Positions 46,193 through 54,973 of a DNA stretch of 64,000 nt are shown here, piece by piece (positions within the stretch are counted from its first letter, which is position 1; each line of letters begins with the position of its first letter). The DNA lies in assembly GCF_003892345.1 (NCBI RefSeq), contig NZ_RRUE01000001.1:1814078-1878077 (forward strand). The letters are read 5' to 3'. This DNA comes from Lautropia dentalis (GTDB lineage: Bacteria; Pseudomonadota; Gammaproteobacteria; Burkholderiales; Burkholderiaceae_E). A program made the translations under genes and the position numbers. The notes below the pieces were generated by a model, which was not told where the DNA came from, did no database searches, and was given only the letters and a program-made list of their open reading frames with translations.

Positions 46193-48496
46193 GTGTCCCA
46201 ATCCATTTCCCATCATCCCCGCAGTCAGGCGGTGTCCGGTTGTCTGACCACCGGACTTCCGCGAAGCGGTGTGCGTCCGGTGGCGCTGTCCATTGCCGCT
46301 GCGCTGCTCGGAATGGTTTCCGTGCCTGCCCAGGCCCAGGAAACCGCTGCCTATGAATCCATCCAGAATCCGCCGGTGTTGCAGGGTGCCACGACGGATA
46401 CTGCAGCAGCCGGCGCCGCACAGGGACAGGCCCGTGTGCAGGGCGAGGCAGCCGCGCAGGATGCTGCCATCGCGCCGACGCGGACCAAGACCATGTCCCT
46501 GAACGTGGGTTATGTGAATACGTACCTGTGGAACCCCACCTCCGGCAAGTATGACCGGGTGCATCTGCGCAGCTACGATGCCCGTGACAATGCCCCGCTC
46601 GTTGCGCCGACCATCGATGTGGTGCCCGGAACGCGTATGAACATCACGCTGAACAACAATCTGCCGGCGGAAAATTCGGAAAAATGCAATGACTCCATCA
46701 CGAATGGTTTTCACTGCCCAAATACCACCAACCTGCATACGCATGGTCTGTGGGTCAACCCCGGCCGGGATGACGCGGGCGTACCCAGCGATGACATCTT
46801 TCAGGCCATCGCACCGGGACATTCCCTGAAATACAAAATCGATATTCCCTCTGACCATCCGGCGGGAACCTTCTGGTATCACACCCATTTCCACGGTTCG
46901 ACGGCGCTGCAGGTGTCCAGCGGCATGGCGGGTGCGCTGATCGTCCGGGGTGACCGTCAGCCCACGGCCCAGCGCAACGGGGATCTCGATACCCTGCTGC
47001 GTTCCACCGGCAACACCCAGGTGCAGGAGCGTGTGGTGATGCTGCAGCAGATCCAGTACGCCTGCCGTGGTGCCGATGGCAAGATCAAGCGGGCTGCAGC
47101 GCCCGATGGTGCCACGGAGCAGGTCAGGAACAGTCAGCCCTACGCCTGTGATGATGGCGAGGCTGCCGGTGTGGAAGATATCGATGATTTCGGCCCCAAC
47201 GGCTGGTTCAACAGTGGCCGTCACACCACCATCAATGGCACGACCATGGCGCGCTTCGTGGGTGCGGTGGCAGGACGTATGGAACGGTGGCGCATCATTC
47301 ACGGCGGAGTACGGGAATCGATCAACCTGGAATTCCGTCCGGCCGTGCTGAACAACATGCCGCCCAGCGAAATCCGCAATCTCAGCGGGCGCAGGCTGCA
47401 GAACTTCATTAACAACAACTGTACCGGTGCACCACTCACCCATTACCGGGTTGCTGCCGACGGCCTGACCATGGCCAACATGCAGCCGGCCACAGAAACG
47501 GTGTTCCAGCCCGGTTACCGCTGGGATCTGATGATGACGTTCCCGCGTAACGGCTATTACTGCGTCATCGACAAGTCGGTACCGGTCGGCGGCAGTATCA
47601 ACAACACACCTACCGGCACGGCAGCGCGGCCGGCTCCGCAGACCCTGCTGGGTATCGTCCAGGTCAATGGTGGTGTGGACATGGACACGACAGCCATTCC
47701 CGGCTACGTGAAGCAGCAGATGCTGTCGCTGGCCGATGCCAACATCTTCGACGAGGAGATGCGGGCAGCCGTGGTGGCCGATCTGAACGATGGGCTGAAA
47801 CTTTCGCACTTCACGCCGCATGCGACCATCGCACAGTCGGAACTGAACCAGCCCATCCGGAAGATGAATTTTTCGATCGTGGCCAAGGACCCCAACAACA
47901 TCCCGGGAGGTGGTTTCCACTATTACGTCAATGGCAAGGAATATGACAAGAATGCGGATCTGACCCAGCTGAAACTGGGCGGCGTGCAGGAATGGGAAAT
48001 TTCGTCAGAAGGCGCTTCCCACCCCTATCACATCCACGTCAACCCGTTCCAGATCGTGTCGATCATCGACCCGCAGGGGCGTGACGTGAGCGGTTTCGAT
48101 GCCCCGGACAATTCCGAATCCACCATCGATACCCAGTTCCGTGGCCTGAAAGGGGTGTGGAAGGACACCATCATGATCAAGCACCTGCGCGCAGGCGCCG
48201 AGGGCGTGGTGCATCCGGGTACCTACACGGTCAACATCCGCACCCGCTACGAGCGGTACAAGGGCGACTTCGTCATGCACTGCCATATTCTCGACCACGA
48301 GGACGAGGGCATGATGGAAGGGTTCCGCATTACGGACGCCACCAATGTGGCCAGCAAGTACGCGCCCGTCCCGGTGTGCAGCACCGACACCTCGGATGGC
48401 ATCAAGTTCCGCAGCCCCTACGGGGTGAAGAACCCGCTGTCCATCCCGAAGGAAGGCAAGCTGCAGACCAGCATGATGCTGTTGCCGAAGCGGTGA
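46193..48496 (+). CDS. Secreted multicopper oxidase
   Basis: The enzyme should oxidise a substrate (metal ion or phenolic compound) at a type 1 copper and reduce oxygen at a trinuclear cluster. All four copper-binding motifs are present: NLHTHG (near 181), WYHTHFHG (near 228), HPYHIHVNPF (near 610) and MHCHILDHEDEGM (near 695), where Cys and Met are type 1 ligands. I chose the GTG preceded by GGCGGAG because it places the signal peptide RPVALSIAAALLGMVSVPAQAQ close to the N-terminus. An ATG at 46076, preceded by AGGA, is an in-frame alternative adding 39 residues. At 767 residues it is longer than CueO or CotA; extra Cys pairs (SEKCND, FHCPNT, QYACRG, PYACDDG) may form disulfides. Two c-type cytochromes flank it. 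Manganese, iron or copper oxidation cannot be distinguished by sequence. Confidence 0.92.
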   Translation: MSQSISHHPRSQAVSGCLTTGLPRSGVRPVALSIAAALLGMVSVPAQAQETAAYESIQNPPVLQGATTDTAAAGAAQGQARVQGEAAAQDAAIAPTRTKTMSLNVGYVNTYLWNPTSGKYDRVHLRSYDARDNAPLVAPTIDVVPGTRMNITLNNNLPAENSEKCNDSITNGFHCPNTTNLHTHGLWVNPGRDDAGVPSDDIFQAIAPGHSLKYKIDIPSDHPAGTFWYHTHFHGSTALQVSSGMAGALIVRGDRQPTAQRNGDLDTLLRSTGNTQVQERVVMLQQIQYACRGADGKIKRAAAPDGATEQVRNSQPYACDDGEAAGVEDIDDFGPNGWFNSGRHTTINGTTMARFVGAVAGRMERWRIIHGGVRESINLEFRPAVLNNMPPSEIRNLSGRRLQNFINNNCTGAPLTHYRVAADGLTMANMQPATETVFQPGYRWDLMMTFPRNGYYCVIDKSVPVGGSINNTPTGTAARPAPQTLLGIVQVNGGVDMDTTAIPGYVKQQMLSLADANIFDEEMRAAVVADLNDGLKLSHFTPHATIAQSELNQPIRKMNFSIVAKDPNNIPGGGFHYYVNGKEYDKNADLTQLKLGGVQEWEISSEGASHPYHIHVNPFQIVSIIDPQGRDVSGFDAPDNSESTIDTQFRGLKGVWKDTIMIKHLRAGAEGVVHPGTYTVNIRTRYERYKGDFVMHCHILDHEDEGMMEGFRITDATNVASKYAPVPVCSTDTSDGIKFRSPYGVKNPLSIPKEGKLQTSMMLLPKR

Positions 48497-48528
48497 TGGG
48501 CTGAACAGGAACGGCACGGGTAGCAGCA

Positions 48529-48558
48529 TCGGTGCGGACGAACGCGTCCGTAACGTGC
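48529..48558 (+). repeat. Dispersed repeat downstream of the multicopper oxidase
   Basis: The sequence reads TCGGTGCGGACGAACG then CGTCCGTAACGTGC, matching the family core with A for the C of TGACAC. It lies 33 bp after the oxidase stop, in the opposite orientation relative to that gene from the stop-abutting copies. Confidence 0.6.
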
Positions 48559-48646
48559 ACGAAAGCCTGCTCCCTGCGTTCCGGAACCCAGGAGATGGAT
48601 GTGATCTTTCACAGGATGGATTTCATCCTGCTCCCCGCGCTCCCAG

Positions 48647-48685
48647 ACCCCGGAGACAGGCCTGACAGTCTGTCTCCGGGGTTTT
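48647..48685 (+). terminator. Intrinsic terminator of the multicopper oxidase
   Basis: ACCCCGGAGACAG and CTGTCTCCGGGGT form a perfect 13-bp stem around a ten-base loop, running into a T-run (48682-48686) on the plus strand. It separates the oxidase from the convergent cytochrome. Confidence 0.9.
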
Positions 48686-48713
48686 TCCCGGGCGCTCTCC
48701 GGCTACGTTGCGC

Positions 48714-49091
48714 TCATTTCTTCATGCTCATGATCCATCGGGCCAGCAGCTTCACGTCGTCCGGCTGAACCTGCGGCTGGGGCGGCATGGCCATTTTGCC
48801 CCATCGGCCCTTGCCGCCCTTGGTGATGTGTTCCGAGATGGTGTCGACTGCCTTGGGGTCATCGCCATATTTCGCGGCCACTTCTGCGAAGCCCGGACCG
48901 ACCAGCTTCTTGTCGGTCTTGTGACAGCTCATGCAGAGCTGCGTCTTGAACAGTTTTTCGGCCTTTGCCTTGTCGGCATCCGACAGCGGCTCCTCGGCCC
49001 AGGCAGATGTCGACAGCGTACCCAGCGCCAGGGGCAGAATCAGACTGCACAGCAGACGGGGAAGGGCGCGTGGGATGATTTGATGTGTCAT
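48714..49091 (-). CDS. Small periplasmic cytochrome c (class I)
   Basis: The 125-residue precursor has a signal peptide (RLLCSLILPLALGTLSTSAWA, cleavage near residue 32) and a mature domain of about 93 residues with the haem motif C53-MS-C56-H57, KLVGPGFAEVAAKYG and the Met ligand (Met102) in MAMPPQPQV. Size and motifs resemble cytochrome c551/c552-type electron carriers. It is convergent with the multicopper oxidase and paralogous to the lipoprotein cytochrome on its other side; a role as its electron partner is inferred from position. A GTG three codons upstream is an alternative start. Confidence 0.92.
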   Translation of the reverse strand: MTHQIIPRALPRLLCSLILPLALGTLSTSAWAEEPLSDADKAKAEKLFKTQLCMSCHKTDKKLVGPGFAEVAAKYGDDPKAVDTISEHITKGGKGRWGKMAMPPQPQVQPDDVKLLARWIMSMKK

Positions 49092-49834
49092 GGCATTCAC
49101 TCTTCTTGTTGTCGGTGCGGAATCATCCGGTTCGCAAGGCCAGACGCCATGAAAAGGGCGGGCTGTCCTCTGGAACCAGCATGGGTAGCCTCTGCCGACG
49201 ATGTGCCAGAAGCCGCCTCCCTGACACTATATAACCATTAATAAATCGGCGAAACGCGCATGGCATGATTGCGTTTCGTCAAATTTTCCCGGAGCTGGTC
49301 TCTGTATTTTGATGATTGTCAAATGACTGCCGGTGTGCTGGTTATTGTTTTCATTCGGAGTTGTCTTTGTGAAATCGGTTATTTATGGGTGTCTGGCCCG
49401 AAGTGGTGTGCGCCTGTATTTGATATTTTTAAAGTTCAACCATCCATCTACCTGATCGTATTGTGCATTTTGCCGGGCATGACATGCATTTCTGATTTGA
49501 TATCTGTCATGTGATGTCCGTGTCCGCCGTGCTGGTGATTCCGGCGCTGCGTCATGCAGGATACTGATGCAACGCGCCGACCCCCATTTTTTTGTCCGTA
49601 CACAAATCGTGATCCAGATCAAAAGAAGCGAATTCTGTCCTGACCACGGGGTGCTTGCGTGGCGTGTCGTGCAGGTGTCGCTGGGTCATTGCATCGCCGT
49701 GTGCCTTATCAGTGGCTTTCGCATGGCATGTTGGCTTCGTTGTGTGCCACGCCGGCTTCGCTACGTGTTTGCCGCGCCTTGTGGTGCCTTCGTCTCGATG
49801 TGTGGTTGCCGTTTCCTGTCGGTGTTGTCCCGCC
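49092..49834. other. AT-rich non-coding stretch upstream of the small cytochrome
   Basis: No frame here has family resemblance; the longest (about 80 codons) is hydrophobic noise in AT-rich DNA. An inverted repeat CGAAACGC / GCGTTTCG (49250-49257 and 49271-49278) and AT-rich boxes (ATATAACCATTAATAAA near 49230) probably belong to the cytochrome promoter. Beyond about 49300 I see nothing recognisable until the dispersed repeat. Confidence 0.45.
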
Positions 49835-49919
49835 TGGCAAGACGGTCAACCTTGTCCGCGCGGCGCCTTGTCAGCGCCCGGCTGGCGCTGGGGTGGGATG
49901 AGTCCCATGACACACGCTC
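49835..49919 (+). repeat. Long copy of the dispersed repeat abutting the HxlR stop codon
   Basis: This copy aligns over about 87 bp with the one between recO and pdxJ: shared blocks include TGGCAAG, GGTCA, CCTTG, GCGCGGCGCC and TGACAC. The core reads GGGTGGGATGAGTCCC then ATGACACACGCTC. Along the HxlR gene the TGA is followed immediately by GCGTGTGTCATGGGAC. Confidence 0.7.
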
Positions 49920-50265
49920 AGTCCGCCCTGTTCGCCACGTACCGGTCCCCCCAGGCCTTCAGGGCCGAGATGACCGGTTCCAGCGTCCGGCCTTCGTCGG
50001 TCAGCCGGTATTCCACCCGGGGCGGCACTTCCGGATAGATCGTGCGCTGCACCAGGCCGTCCTTCTCCAGCTCACGCAGCTGGTTGGTCAGCATCCGCTG
50101 CGTGATGCTGGGCAGCAGGCGCCGCAGTTCGTTGAAGCGCAGCACCTCCTCGGTCAGCAGCCGGTAGAGGATCACGCCCTTCCACTTGCCACCGATCAGG
50201 TTCAGGGTGGCCTCGACCGTGCAGCCGGCTGCACAGGTGAATGTTTCGTGGCGGGTGCGTCCCAT
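49918..50265 (-). CDS. HxlR-family transcriptional regulator
   Basis: The 115-residue winged-helix protein has the HxlR pattern: an N-terminal Cys pair region ([20 protein letters not shown]), the recognition unit [21 protein letters not shown] and [23 protein letters not shown]-type wing residues ([14 protein letters not shown]). Members often sense electrophiles or redox stress through the Cys near the N-terminus and control a divergent oxidoreductase gene. Here a dehydrogenase gene is divergent, which fits. A strong AAGGAAC precedes the ATG. Confidence 0.92.
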   Translation of the reverse strand: MGRTRHETFTCAAGCTVEATLNLIGGKWKGVILYRLLTEEVLRFNELRRLLPSITQRMLTNQLRELEKDGLVQRTIYPEVPPRVEYRLTDEGRTLEPVISALKAWGDRYVANRAD

Positions 50266-50427
50266 ACAGGTTCCTTTCTTGATACTGCATATGCATTAAT
50301 ATACTGCGTGCACAAAATGTGCGTACTGGCGGAAAAACTGCGTTCTTCCATTATCTGCAAATACCATCAAAAATAACGCCGAAGCGTATTTCTGCAGATA
50401 TCCAAAAGGAATTCTGGCACAGAGAAC

Positions 50428-50449
50428 GCCAGGACGAATCATGACACCA
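50428..50449 (+). repeat. Dispersed repeat, internally shortened copy
   Basis: CCAGGACGAAT joins directly to CATGACACCATG, as if about five bases (the GGGTC part of the core) were deleted. It is the first of three copies in this gap. Confidence 0.4.
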
Positions 50450-50620
50450 TGTGTACCAGACGCAACAATCGTTGCCCGTACGTGACGTGATCGCCCGCCA
50501 TCATTGCTGGCCTCCTGCTTATGAGGGGTGTTCACATGCCTGACACATGATCACGACAGTGTGATACCCGGGCGGGAAGCCGGCGATCCGTGTCCTGTCC
50601 TGCATGCCCCGGAGCGTTCC

Positions 50621-50649
50621 GCGGGGACGCATGGGTCCATGGCCCGCTC
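50621..50649 (+). repeat. Dispersed repeat upstream of the dehydrogenase, first of a pair
   Basis: The sequence GCGGGGACGCATGGG then TCCATGGCCCGCTC matches the family core closely. A second copy in the same orientation starts 38 bp further on. Confidence 0.65.
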
Positions 50650-50658
50650 TGTGGGGGC

Positions 50659-50687
50659 GTGGGGACGGGGCAGTCCGTAACACGCTC
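50659..50687 (+). repeat. Dispersed repeat upstream of the dehydrogenase, second of a pair
   Basis: CGTGGGGACGGGGCAG then TCCGTAACACGCTC ends 18 bp before the dehydrogenase start and just ahead of its AGGAG ribosome-binding site, so this copy lies within the mRNA leader. Confidence 0.6.
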
Positions 50688-50704
50688 ATCAAGGAGAGCC
50701 CGAC

Positions 50705-51718
50705 ATGAAAGCCATTGGTTTCAGCCAGCCACTGCCCGTTTCCGATCCGCAGTCCCTGGTCGATATCGAACAACCCACCCCCGAACCCGGCGAACAGGAC
50801 CTGCTGGTTGCCGTGCAGGCCATCGCCGTCAATCCGGCCGACGCCAAGGTACGTTCGTTTGCTCGTCCGCCCGAGGGGACCTGGCGTATCCTGGGCTGGG
50901 ATGCCGTGGGCACCGTGCAGGCCGTGGGCTCGCGCGTGACCGCCTTTCTGCCGGGGGATCGGGTCTACTACGCCGGCGCGATCAACCGCCCCGGCTGCTA
51001 TGCCGGGCTGCAGGCCGTGGATGCCCGCATCGTGGCGCATGCACCCCGTTCGCTGGACGATGAAGCAGCGGCGGCGCTGCCCCTGACGGCCCTCACCGCC
51101 TGGGAGGCCCTGTTCGATCGGCTCCAGGTCAGCCAGCCGGTGCCGGGGGCGGCCGATGCCATCGTCATCATCGGTGGTGCTGGCGGGGTGGGCTCGATGA
51201 CCATCCAGCTGCTGCGGGCGCTGACCGGTCTCACCATCATCGCCACGGCCTCACGCCCCGAATCGGTGGCGTGGGTGAAGCAGATGGGGGCTCACTACGT
51301 GATCGATCACGGCAAGCCGCTGGCGGCGCAGGTACAGGCCCTCGGTATCGGCCAGCCGGGCTTCGTCTTCTCCACCGCCGATACCGACCGCTATCTGTCC
51401 GATATCGTCCAGCTGATCGCTCCGCAGGGGCGCATCGCGCTGATCGATGACCCCAAAACGCTCGATATCGTGCCGCTCAAGGGCAAGAGCCTGTCGATCC
51501 ACTGGGAATTCATGTTCACCCGCCCGCTGCAGAACACGGCCGACATCAGCCGGCAGCAGGAGATCCTGCGCAAGGTGGCCCGGCTGGCAGACGACGGACG
51601 CATCCGGAGCACCCGCACCCAGTCGCTGGGCACCATCGATGCTACGAACCTGCGCAAGGCACATGCCCTGCTGGAAAGCGGCCGTACCCTCGGCAAGCTG
51701 ACCCTGGCGGGGTGGTGA
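50705..51718 (+). CDS. MDR-family alcohol dehydrogenase / quinone oxidoreductase
   Basis: The 337-residue NAD(P)H-dependent enzyme has the medium-chain dehydrogenase fold: a GroES-like N-terminal domain with VNPADAKVRSF and GWDAVGTVQAVGSRV, then a Rossmann domain with IIGGAGGVGSMTIQLLRAL. The structural-zinc cysteines of classical alcohol dehydrogenases are absent, so it is closer to zinc-free quinone oxidoreductases of the ZADH type. Strong SD (AAGGAG). Divergent pairing with an HxlR regulator suggests induction by a reactive carbonyl or quinone compound; that is inference. Confidence 0.9.
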   Translation: MKAIGFSQPLPVSDPQSLVDIEQPTPEPGEQDLLVAVQAIAVNPADAKVRSFARPPEGTWRILGWDAVGTVQAVGSRVTAFLPGDRVYYAGAINRPGCYAGLQAVDARIVAHAPRSLDDEAAAALPLTALTAWEALFDRLQVSQPVPGAADAIVIIGGAGGVGSMTIQLLRALTGLTIIATASRPESVAWVKQMGAHYVIDHGKPLAAQVQALGIGQPGFVFSTADTDRYLSDIVQLIAPQGRIALIDDPKTLDIVPLKGKSLSIHWEFMFTRPLQNTADISRQQEILRKVARLADDGRIRSTRTQSLGTIDATNLRKAHALLESGRTLGKLTLAGW

Positions 51719-51915
51719 GAGGCGCCCGGACACGGCCGGCGCAGCGTCTGTTCTGGCTGTGGCGGAGCCCCGATGCATGCGCAAGGTCGTGTCGCAGTGC
51801 AGACCGCGCCGCGGTCGCCGTCATCGTCCTGCATGTGGCAACGCTGGCGGCAGGCCGGGAACTCGGGCACACTCCGCAGTCTGTCTCCGCTTCCGCTGCC
51901 ATTGCGGCCTGGTTC

Positions 51916-53094
51916 ATGAACGCATCTCCTCCTGCCCATTCGTCCGTTCGTTCGTCTTCCCATCCCCTGGCAGCCGGCAGGCCGTACGAGAACGCCACCC
52001 GGATGATCTTCCTGCTGTCCGGCCTGGCCGTGGCGGCCTGGGCCTCGCTGGTGCCGTCGGCCAAGGCGGCCACCGGGGTGAACGAGGCCCAGCTGGGCCT
52101 CGTGCTGCTGTGTCTGGGGATCGGCTCCATTCTGGCCATGCCGGTGGGTGGCGCGCTGGCCACCCGTTTTGGCTGTCGCGCCGTGCTGGGTATCAGTGGG
52201 CTGGTGCTGTGTGGATGCCTGCCCGTGCTGGCCGTGGTCAGCAGCGTGGCCGCACTGGCAGCAACGCTCTTCGTCTTTGGTGCCATGCTCGGCACCTTCG
52301 ACTGCGTGATGAACATTCAGGCCGTCATCGTCGAGCGCGACAGCAACCGGCCGCTGATGTCCGGCTTCCACGGTTTCTACAGCCTGGGTGGCCTGCTGGG
52401 CGCGGCCGCCACCAGCAGCATCATGGAGCTGGGTGTGTCACCGCTGCCCAGCGTGACGATGATCGGTGCGCTGGGCCTGCTGCTGATGCTGGCCAGCTGG
52501 CGCCACATGCTGCCGTGGAGCAACCCGTCGGAGGGTGGGCCGGCCTTTGCGCTGCCGCGGGGCATCGTGCTGTTTCTGGGGGTGCTGTGCTTCACCGTGT
52601 TTCTGGTGGAGGGCTCGATGATGGACTGGAGCGCCGTGTTCCTCACCGAGCGCCATGGCATGTCGCTGGCGCAGGCCGGCTATGGCTTTGCAGCGTTCTC
52701 GCTGGCCATGACCTTCGGCCGTCTGACGGGGGATCGCATCGTGGCCCGTGCGGGACGGCAGCGGGTGGTGATGGTCGGGGGCACGCTGGCGGTTCTGGGC
52801 ATCCTGCTGGCCACGTGGGGGGCGTCCTGGCCACTGGCGCTGGTGGGGTACGCGCTGGTGGGGCTGGGCAGCTCCAACATCGTGCCGGTACTGTTCACGG
52901 CCGTGGGCCGTCAGACCAGCATGCCGCAGAGTGTGGCCCTGCCGGCCATGACCACCATGGGCTACGCGGGCGTTCTGGCCGGGCCGGCCGGCATCGGCTT
53001 CATTGCTCACCATACCAGCCTGGGCGCGGCGTTCGTGCTGGTGGCGGCGATGATGGCAGGGGTGGCCATCAGCGGGAAGTACCTGAAGGTTTGA
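51916..53094 (+). CDS. MFS transporter
   Basis: This 392-residue inner-membrane protein has about twelve hydrophobic segments. The loop between TM2 and TM3 carries GGALATRFGCRAVLG, the major-facilitator motif A, and the symmetric RLTGDRIVARAGRQRVV lies in the second half. MIFLLSGLAVAAWASLVPS and FGAMLGTFDCVMNIQAV resemble a subfamily often annotated as sugar or drug exporters; the substrate is unknown. The ATG giving MNASPPAHSS is used; a frame 68 codons longer lacks hydrophobic or family features. It converges with the glutathione transferase, stops one base apart. Confidence 0.88.
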   Translation: MNASPPAHSSVRSSSHPLAAGRPYENATRMIFLLSGLAVAAWASLVPSAKAATGVNEAQLGLVLLCLGIGSILAMPVGGALATRFGCRAVLGISGLVLCGCLPVLAVVSSVAALAATLFVFGAMLGTFDCVMNIQAVIVERDSNRPLMSGFHGFYSLGGLLGAAATSSIMELGVSPLPSVTMIGALGLLLMLASWRHMLPWSNPSEGGPAFALPRGIVLFLGVLCFTVFLVEGSMMDWSAVFLTERHGMSLAQAGYGFAAFSLAMTFGRLTGDRIVARAGRQRVVMVGGTLAVLGILLATWGASWPLALVGYALVGLGSSNIVPVLFTAVGRQTSMPQSVALPAMTTMGYAGVLAGPAGIGFIAHHTSLGAAFVLVAAMMAGVAISGKYLKV

Positions 53095-53095
53095 T

Positions 53096-53758
53096 TCAGA
53101 GAACCGGCCGCCCCCCTTCGGCCTCGGCCCGTTGCCAGGCCGGGTCGGCGGCAATCTGTCCCAGCCAGCGCTCGATCTCCGGGTAGTCGCGGGTTCCCAG
53201 CCGCCCCTGGGCGGCCTGCAGTGGAAAGCTCATCATCACGTCGGCCCCCGTCAGCGCCTGGCCACACAGCCAGCGCTGCCCCCGCAGCGACTGCTCCACA
53301 TGGCCCAGATGCAGCGCCGTCTGCGGAAAGATCCACGCCCTGCGGACGCCATCGGTGAACTTGCGCGCAAAGGGGCGGGCAAAGAAGGGCATCGGTGCCG
53401 TTTCGGCCCGGCCCATCAGCAGGGCCAGCACCATCAGTGGCATCAGCGAGCCCTCGGCATAATGCAGCCAACGCTGGTACTGCCAGTAATCGGGCGTTCC
53501 GGCTGCAGGCATGAAACGGCCGTTGCCGTAGGTCTGTATCAGGTAATCGACGATGGCGCCGCTCTCGGCCAGAACCAGCTCGCCATCCTGCAGTACCGGC
53601 GCCTTGCCCAGCGGGTGGATGCGTTTCAGGGCATCCGGTGCCCGCAGGGTTTCGGGATCACGTCCGTGCTGGTCAAGTTCGTAGGGAACGCCGAGCAGCT
53701 CCAGCAGCCAGAGAATGCGCAGGGAGCGGGACTGGTCGAGGGCATGCAGGGTGATCAT
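53096..53758 (-). CDS. Glutathione S-transferase family protein
   Basis: The 220-residue protein has the thioredoxin-like N-terminal domain: MITLHALDQSRSLRILWLLE with the glutathione-activating Ser in the first loop, HPLGKAPVLQDGELVLAESGAIVDYLI with the cis-Pro and the Glu-Ser glutathione contact. The all-helical C-terminal domain includes CGQALTGADVMMSFPL. Such enzymes conjugate or reduce electrophiles. The longer upstream frame is not used because the family N-terminus begins at this ATG. Confidence 0.93.
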   Translation of the reverse strand: MITLHALDQSRSLRILWLLELLGVPYELDQHGRDPETLRAPDALKRIHPLGKAPVLQDGELVLAESGAIVDYLIQTYGNGRFMPAAGTPDYWQYQRWLHYAEGSLMPLMVLALLMGRAETAPMPFFARPFARKFTDGVRRAWIFPQTALHLGHVEQSLRGQRWLCGQALTGADVMMSFPLQAAQGRLGTRDYPEIERWLGQIAADPAWQRAEAEGGRPVL

Positions 53759-53832
53759 GGAAACTTTTCCGAAGGGGGGACGGGTGCCGCGGACCGCTGG
53801 GGAGACCAGCATACCGGATTCGCCGCAGATAC

Positions 53833-53872
53833 GGGACGCTCCGTTCAGTGTAGGGACGCTCCGTTCAGTGTA
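53833..53872. repeat. Perfect 20-bp tandem duplication
   Basis: GGGACGCTCCGTTCAGTGTA occurs twice head to tail. The second copy contains the stop codon and last codons of the LysR remnant, so the duplication arose at the very 3' end of that gene. Confidence 0.85.
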
Positions 53873-54929
53873 CGGCGCCGAGGACCTCGGGAATCCGTTT
53901 CGCCAGAAAATCCAGCAGTGCCCGCACCCGCAGCGGCAGATGCCCTCCCTGGCCCACATACACCGCGTGAATGGCCTCCTCGTCGCCCGGATTGAAGGCC
54001 TCCAGCACCGGCACCAGCCGCCCGGCGGCCACGTCGTCCTTCACCTGAAAGGCGGCCAGCCGTGCCAGCCCCAGGCCGGCCAGTGCCAGGTGCCGCAGCG
54101 CTTCCCCATCACTGGCCTGGGCGTTGCCGCCGATGGGGATGATCTGGGGCGCTTCGCGGGATGCGGGGGCAGGCCGGTGCGTGGCGGCTGTTTGGTGCGT
54201 GCCGGTTGCACGGGCGTTCTGGTTTCTGGCCGTCCCGCTGCCCATGTGTTTGCCGGGCGGGCAGGTTTCCATCCCGGACACCCCGCCGGAACCGGAGGAT
54301 GGGACGACGCCGTGCGCCTGGCGCAGCAGCGGCCATCCCGGCTGTGCCCGTACATAATTGGCGCCCAGCCGGTTGTGCCGCAGCAGATCATCCGGTGTGG
54401 CCGGCACACCGTGTGTCTCCAGATACGCCGGTGCCCCCACGATCATCATCCGCGTGGCGCCCAGCCGCCGTGCCACCAGGCTGGAACTCTTGAGCGGTCC
54501 CGCCCGTACCGCCACATCGGTGCGCTGCTCCAGCAGGTCCACCACTTCATCGGTCAGCACGATGTCCAGCGTGACCTCCGGATGTTCCGCCAGAAAGTCC
54601 GGCACCAGCGGCAGCAGCAGATGGTGTCCGAATGGCACGTTGACATTCATCCGGACCCGGCCACGCGGCGCCGCATGGGCGCTGGCGCAGCGTTCGGCCT
54701 CGTCCAGGTCGGCCAGGATCCGCACGCCGCGTTCGTAGAACGCGCAACCCTCGGCATGGCTGCCGCAGGCAACCCCCATGCAGACTTTCCACTGGGATGC
54801 CCGCCAGACCAGCTGGATCGCGCCGGGTGACCAGACGGCGGATGCATCATTGCGGGGAGATGCACTGCGTGCGGATGATGGCATCGATACGCTGTCGGCT
54901 GCGCCCCGTACGGCGCTGTTCAGTACCAC
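53865..54929 (-). pseudogene. LysR-type regulator lacking its DNA-binding domain
   Basis: From about 54755 downward the protein is a good LysR effector-binding domain: CAFYERGVRILADLDEAE (normally just after the linker helix), GRVRMNVNVPFGHHLLLPL, LTDEVVDLLEQRTDVAVRAG, and GEALRHLALAGLGLARLAAF. The N-terminal winged helix (about 60 residues) is absent; the frame continues upstream into unrelated sequence (MVLNSAVRGAADSVSMPSSA). About 60 residues (around 54155-54330) are a Gly/Ala/Thr/Pro-rich insertion inside the domain. Without a DNA-binding domain it cannot act as a normal regulator. Its missing 5' end faces the missing 5' end of the SGNH hydrolase. Confidence 0.75.
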
Positions 54930-54973
54930 CGCCCGCCCGCTGCTGGCCGGCGTCCATACGGCCCGGGTTGGCC

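Larger units (their letters stand above)
50266..50704. other. Divergent control region of the HxlR regulator and dehydrogenase
   Basis: Close to the regulator start lie a palindrome TGCATATGCA (50286-50295), ATATTAAT-type sequence and a GCACA-AAA-TGTGC inverted repeat (50310-50322), likely operator and promoter elements. The dehydrogenase-proximal part carries three dispersed-repeat copies, annotated separately. No gene is visible. Confidence 0.5.

Noticed and set aside
49269-49514. An 81-codon hydrophobic frame in the AT-rich gap
   Set aside because: No Shine-Dalgarno, Cys-rich random composition, no recognisable topology; more likely chance in AT-rich DNA.
49567-50376. A 269-codon plus-strand frame across the HxlR gene
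   Set aside because: It is mainly antisense to a clear regulator gene and begins in non-coding DNA.
53760-53800. A further dispersed-repeat copy near GGGGGACGGGTGCCGCGGAC
   Set aside because: Only the first few bases match the core; similarity is at the level expected in GC-rich DNA.
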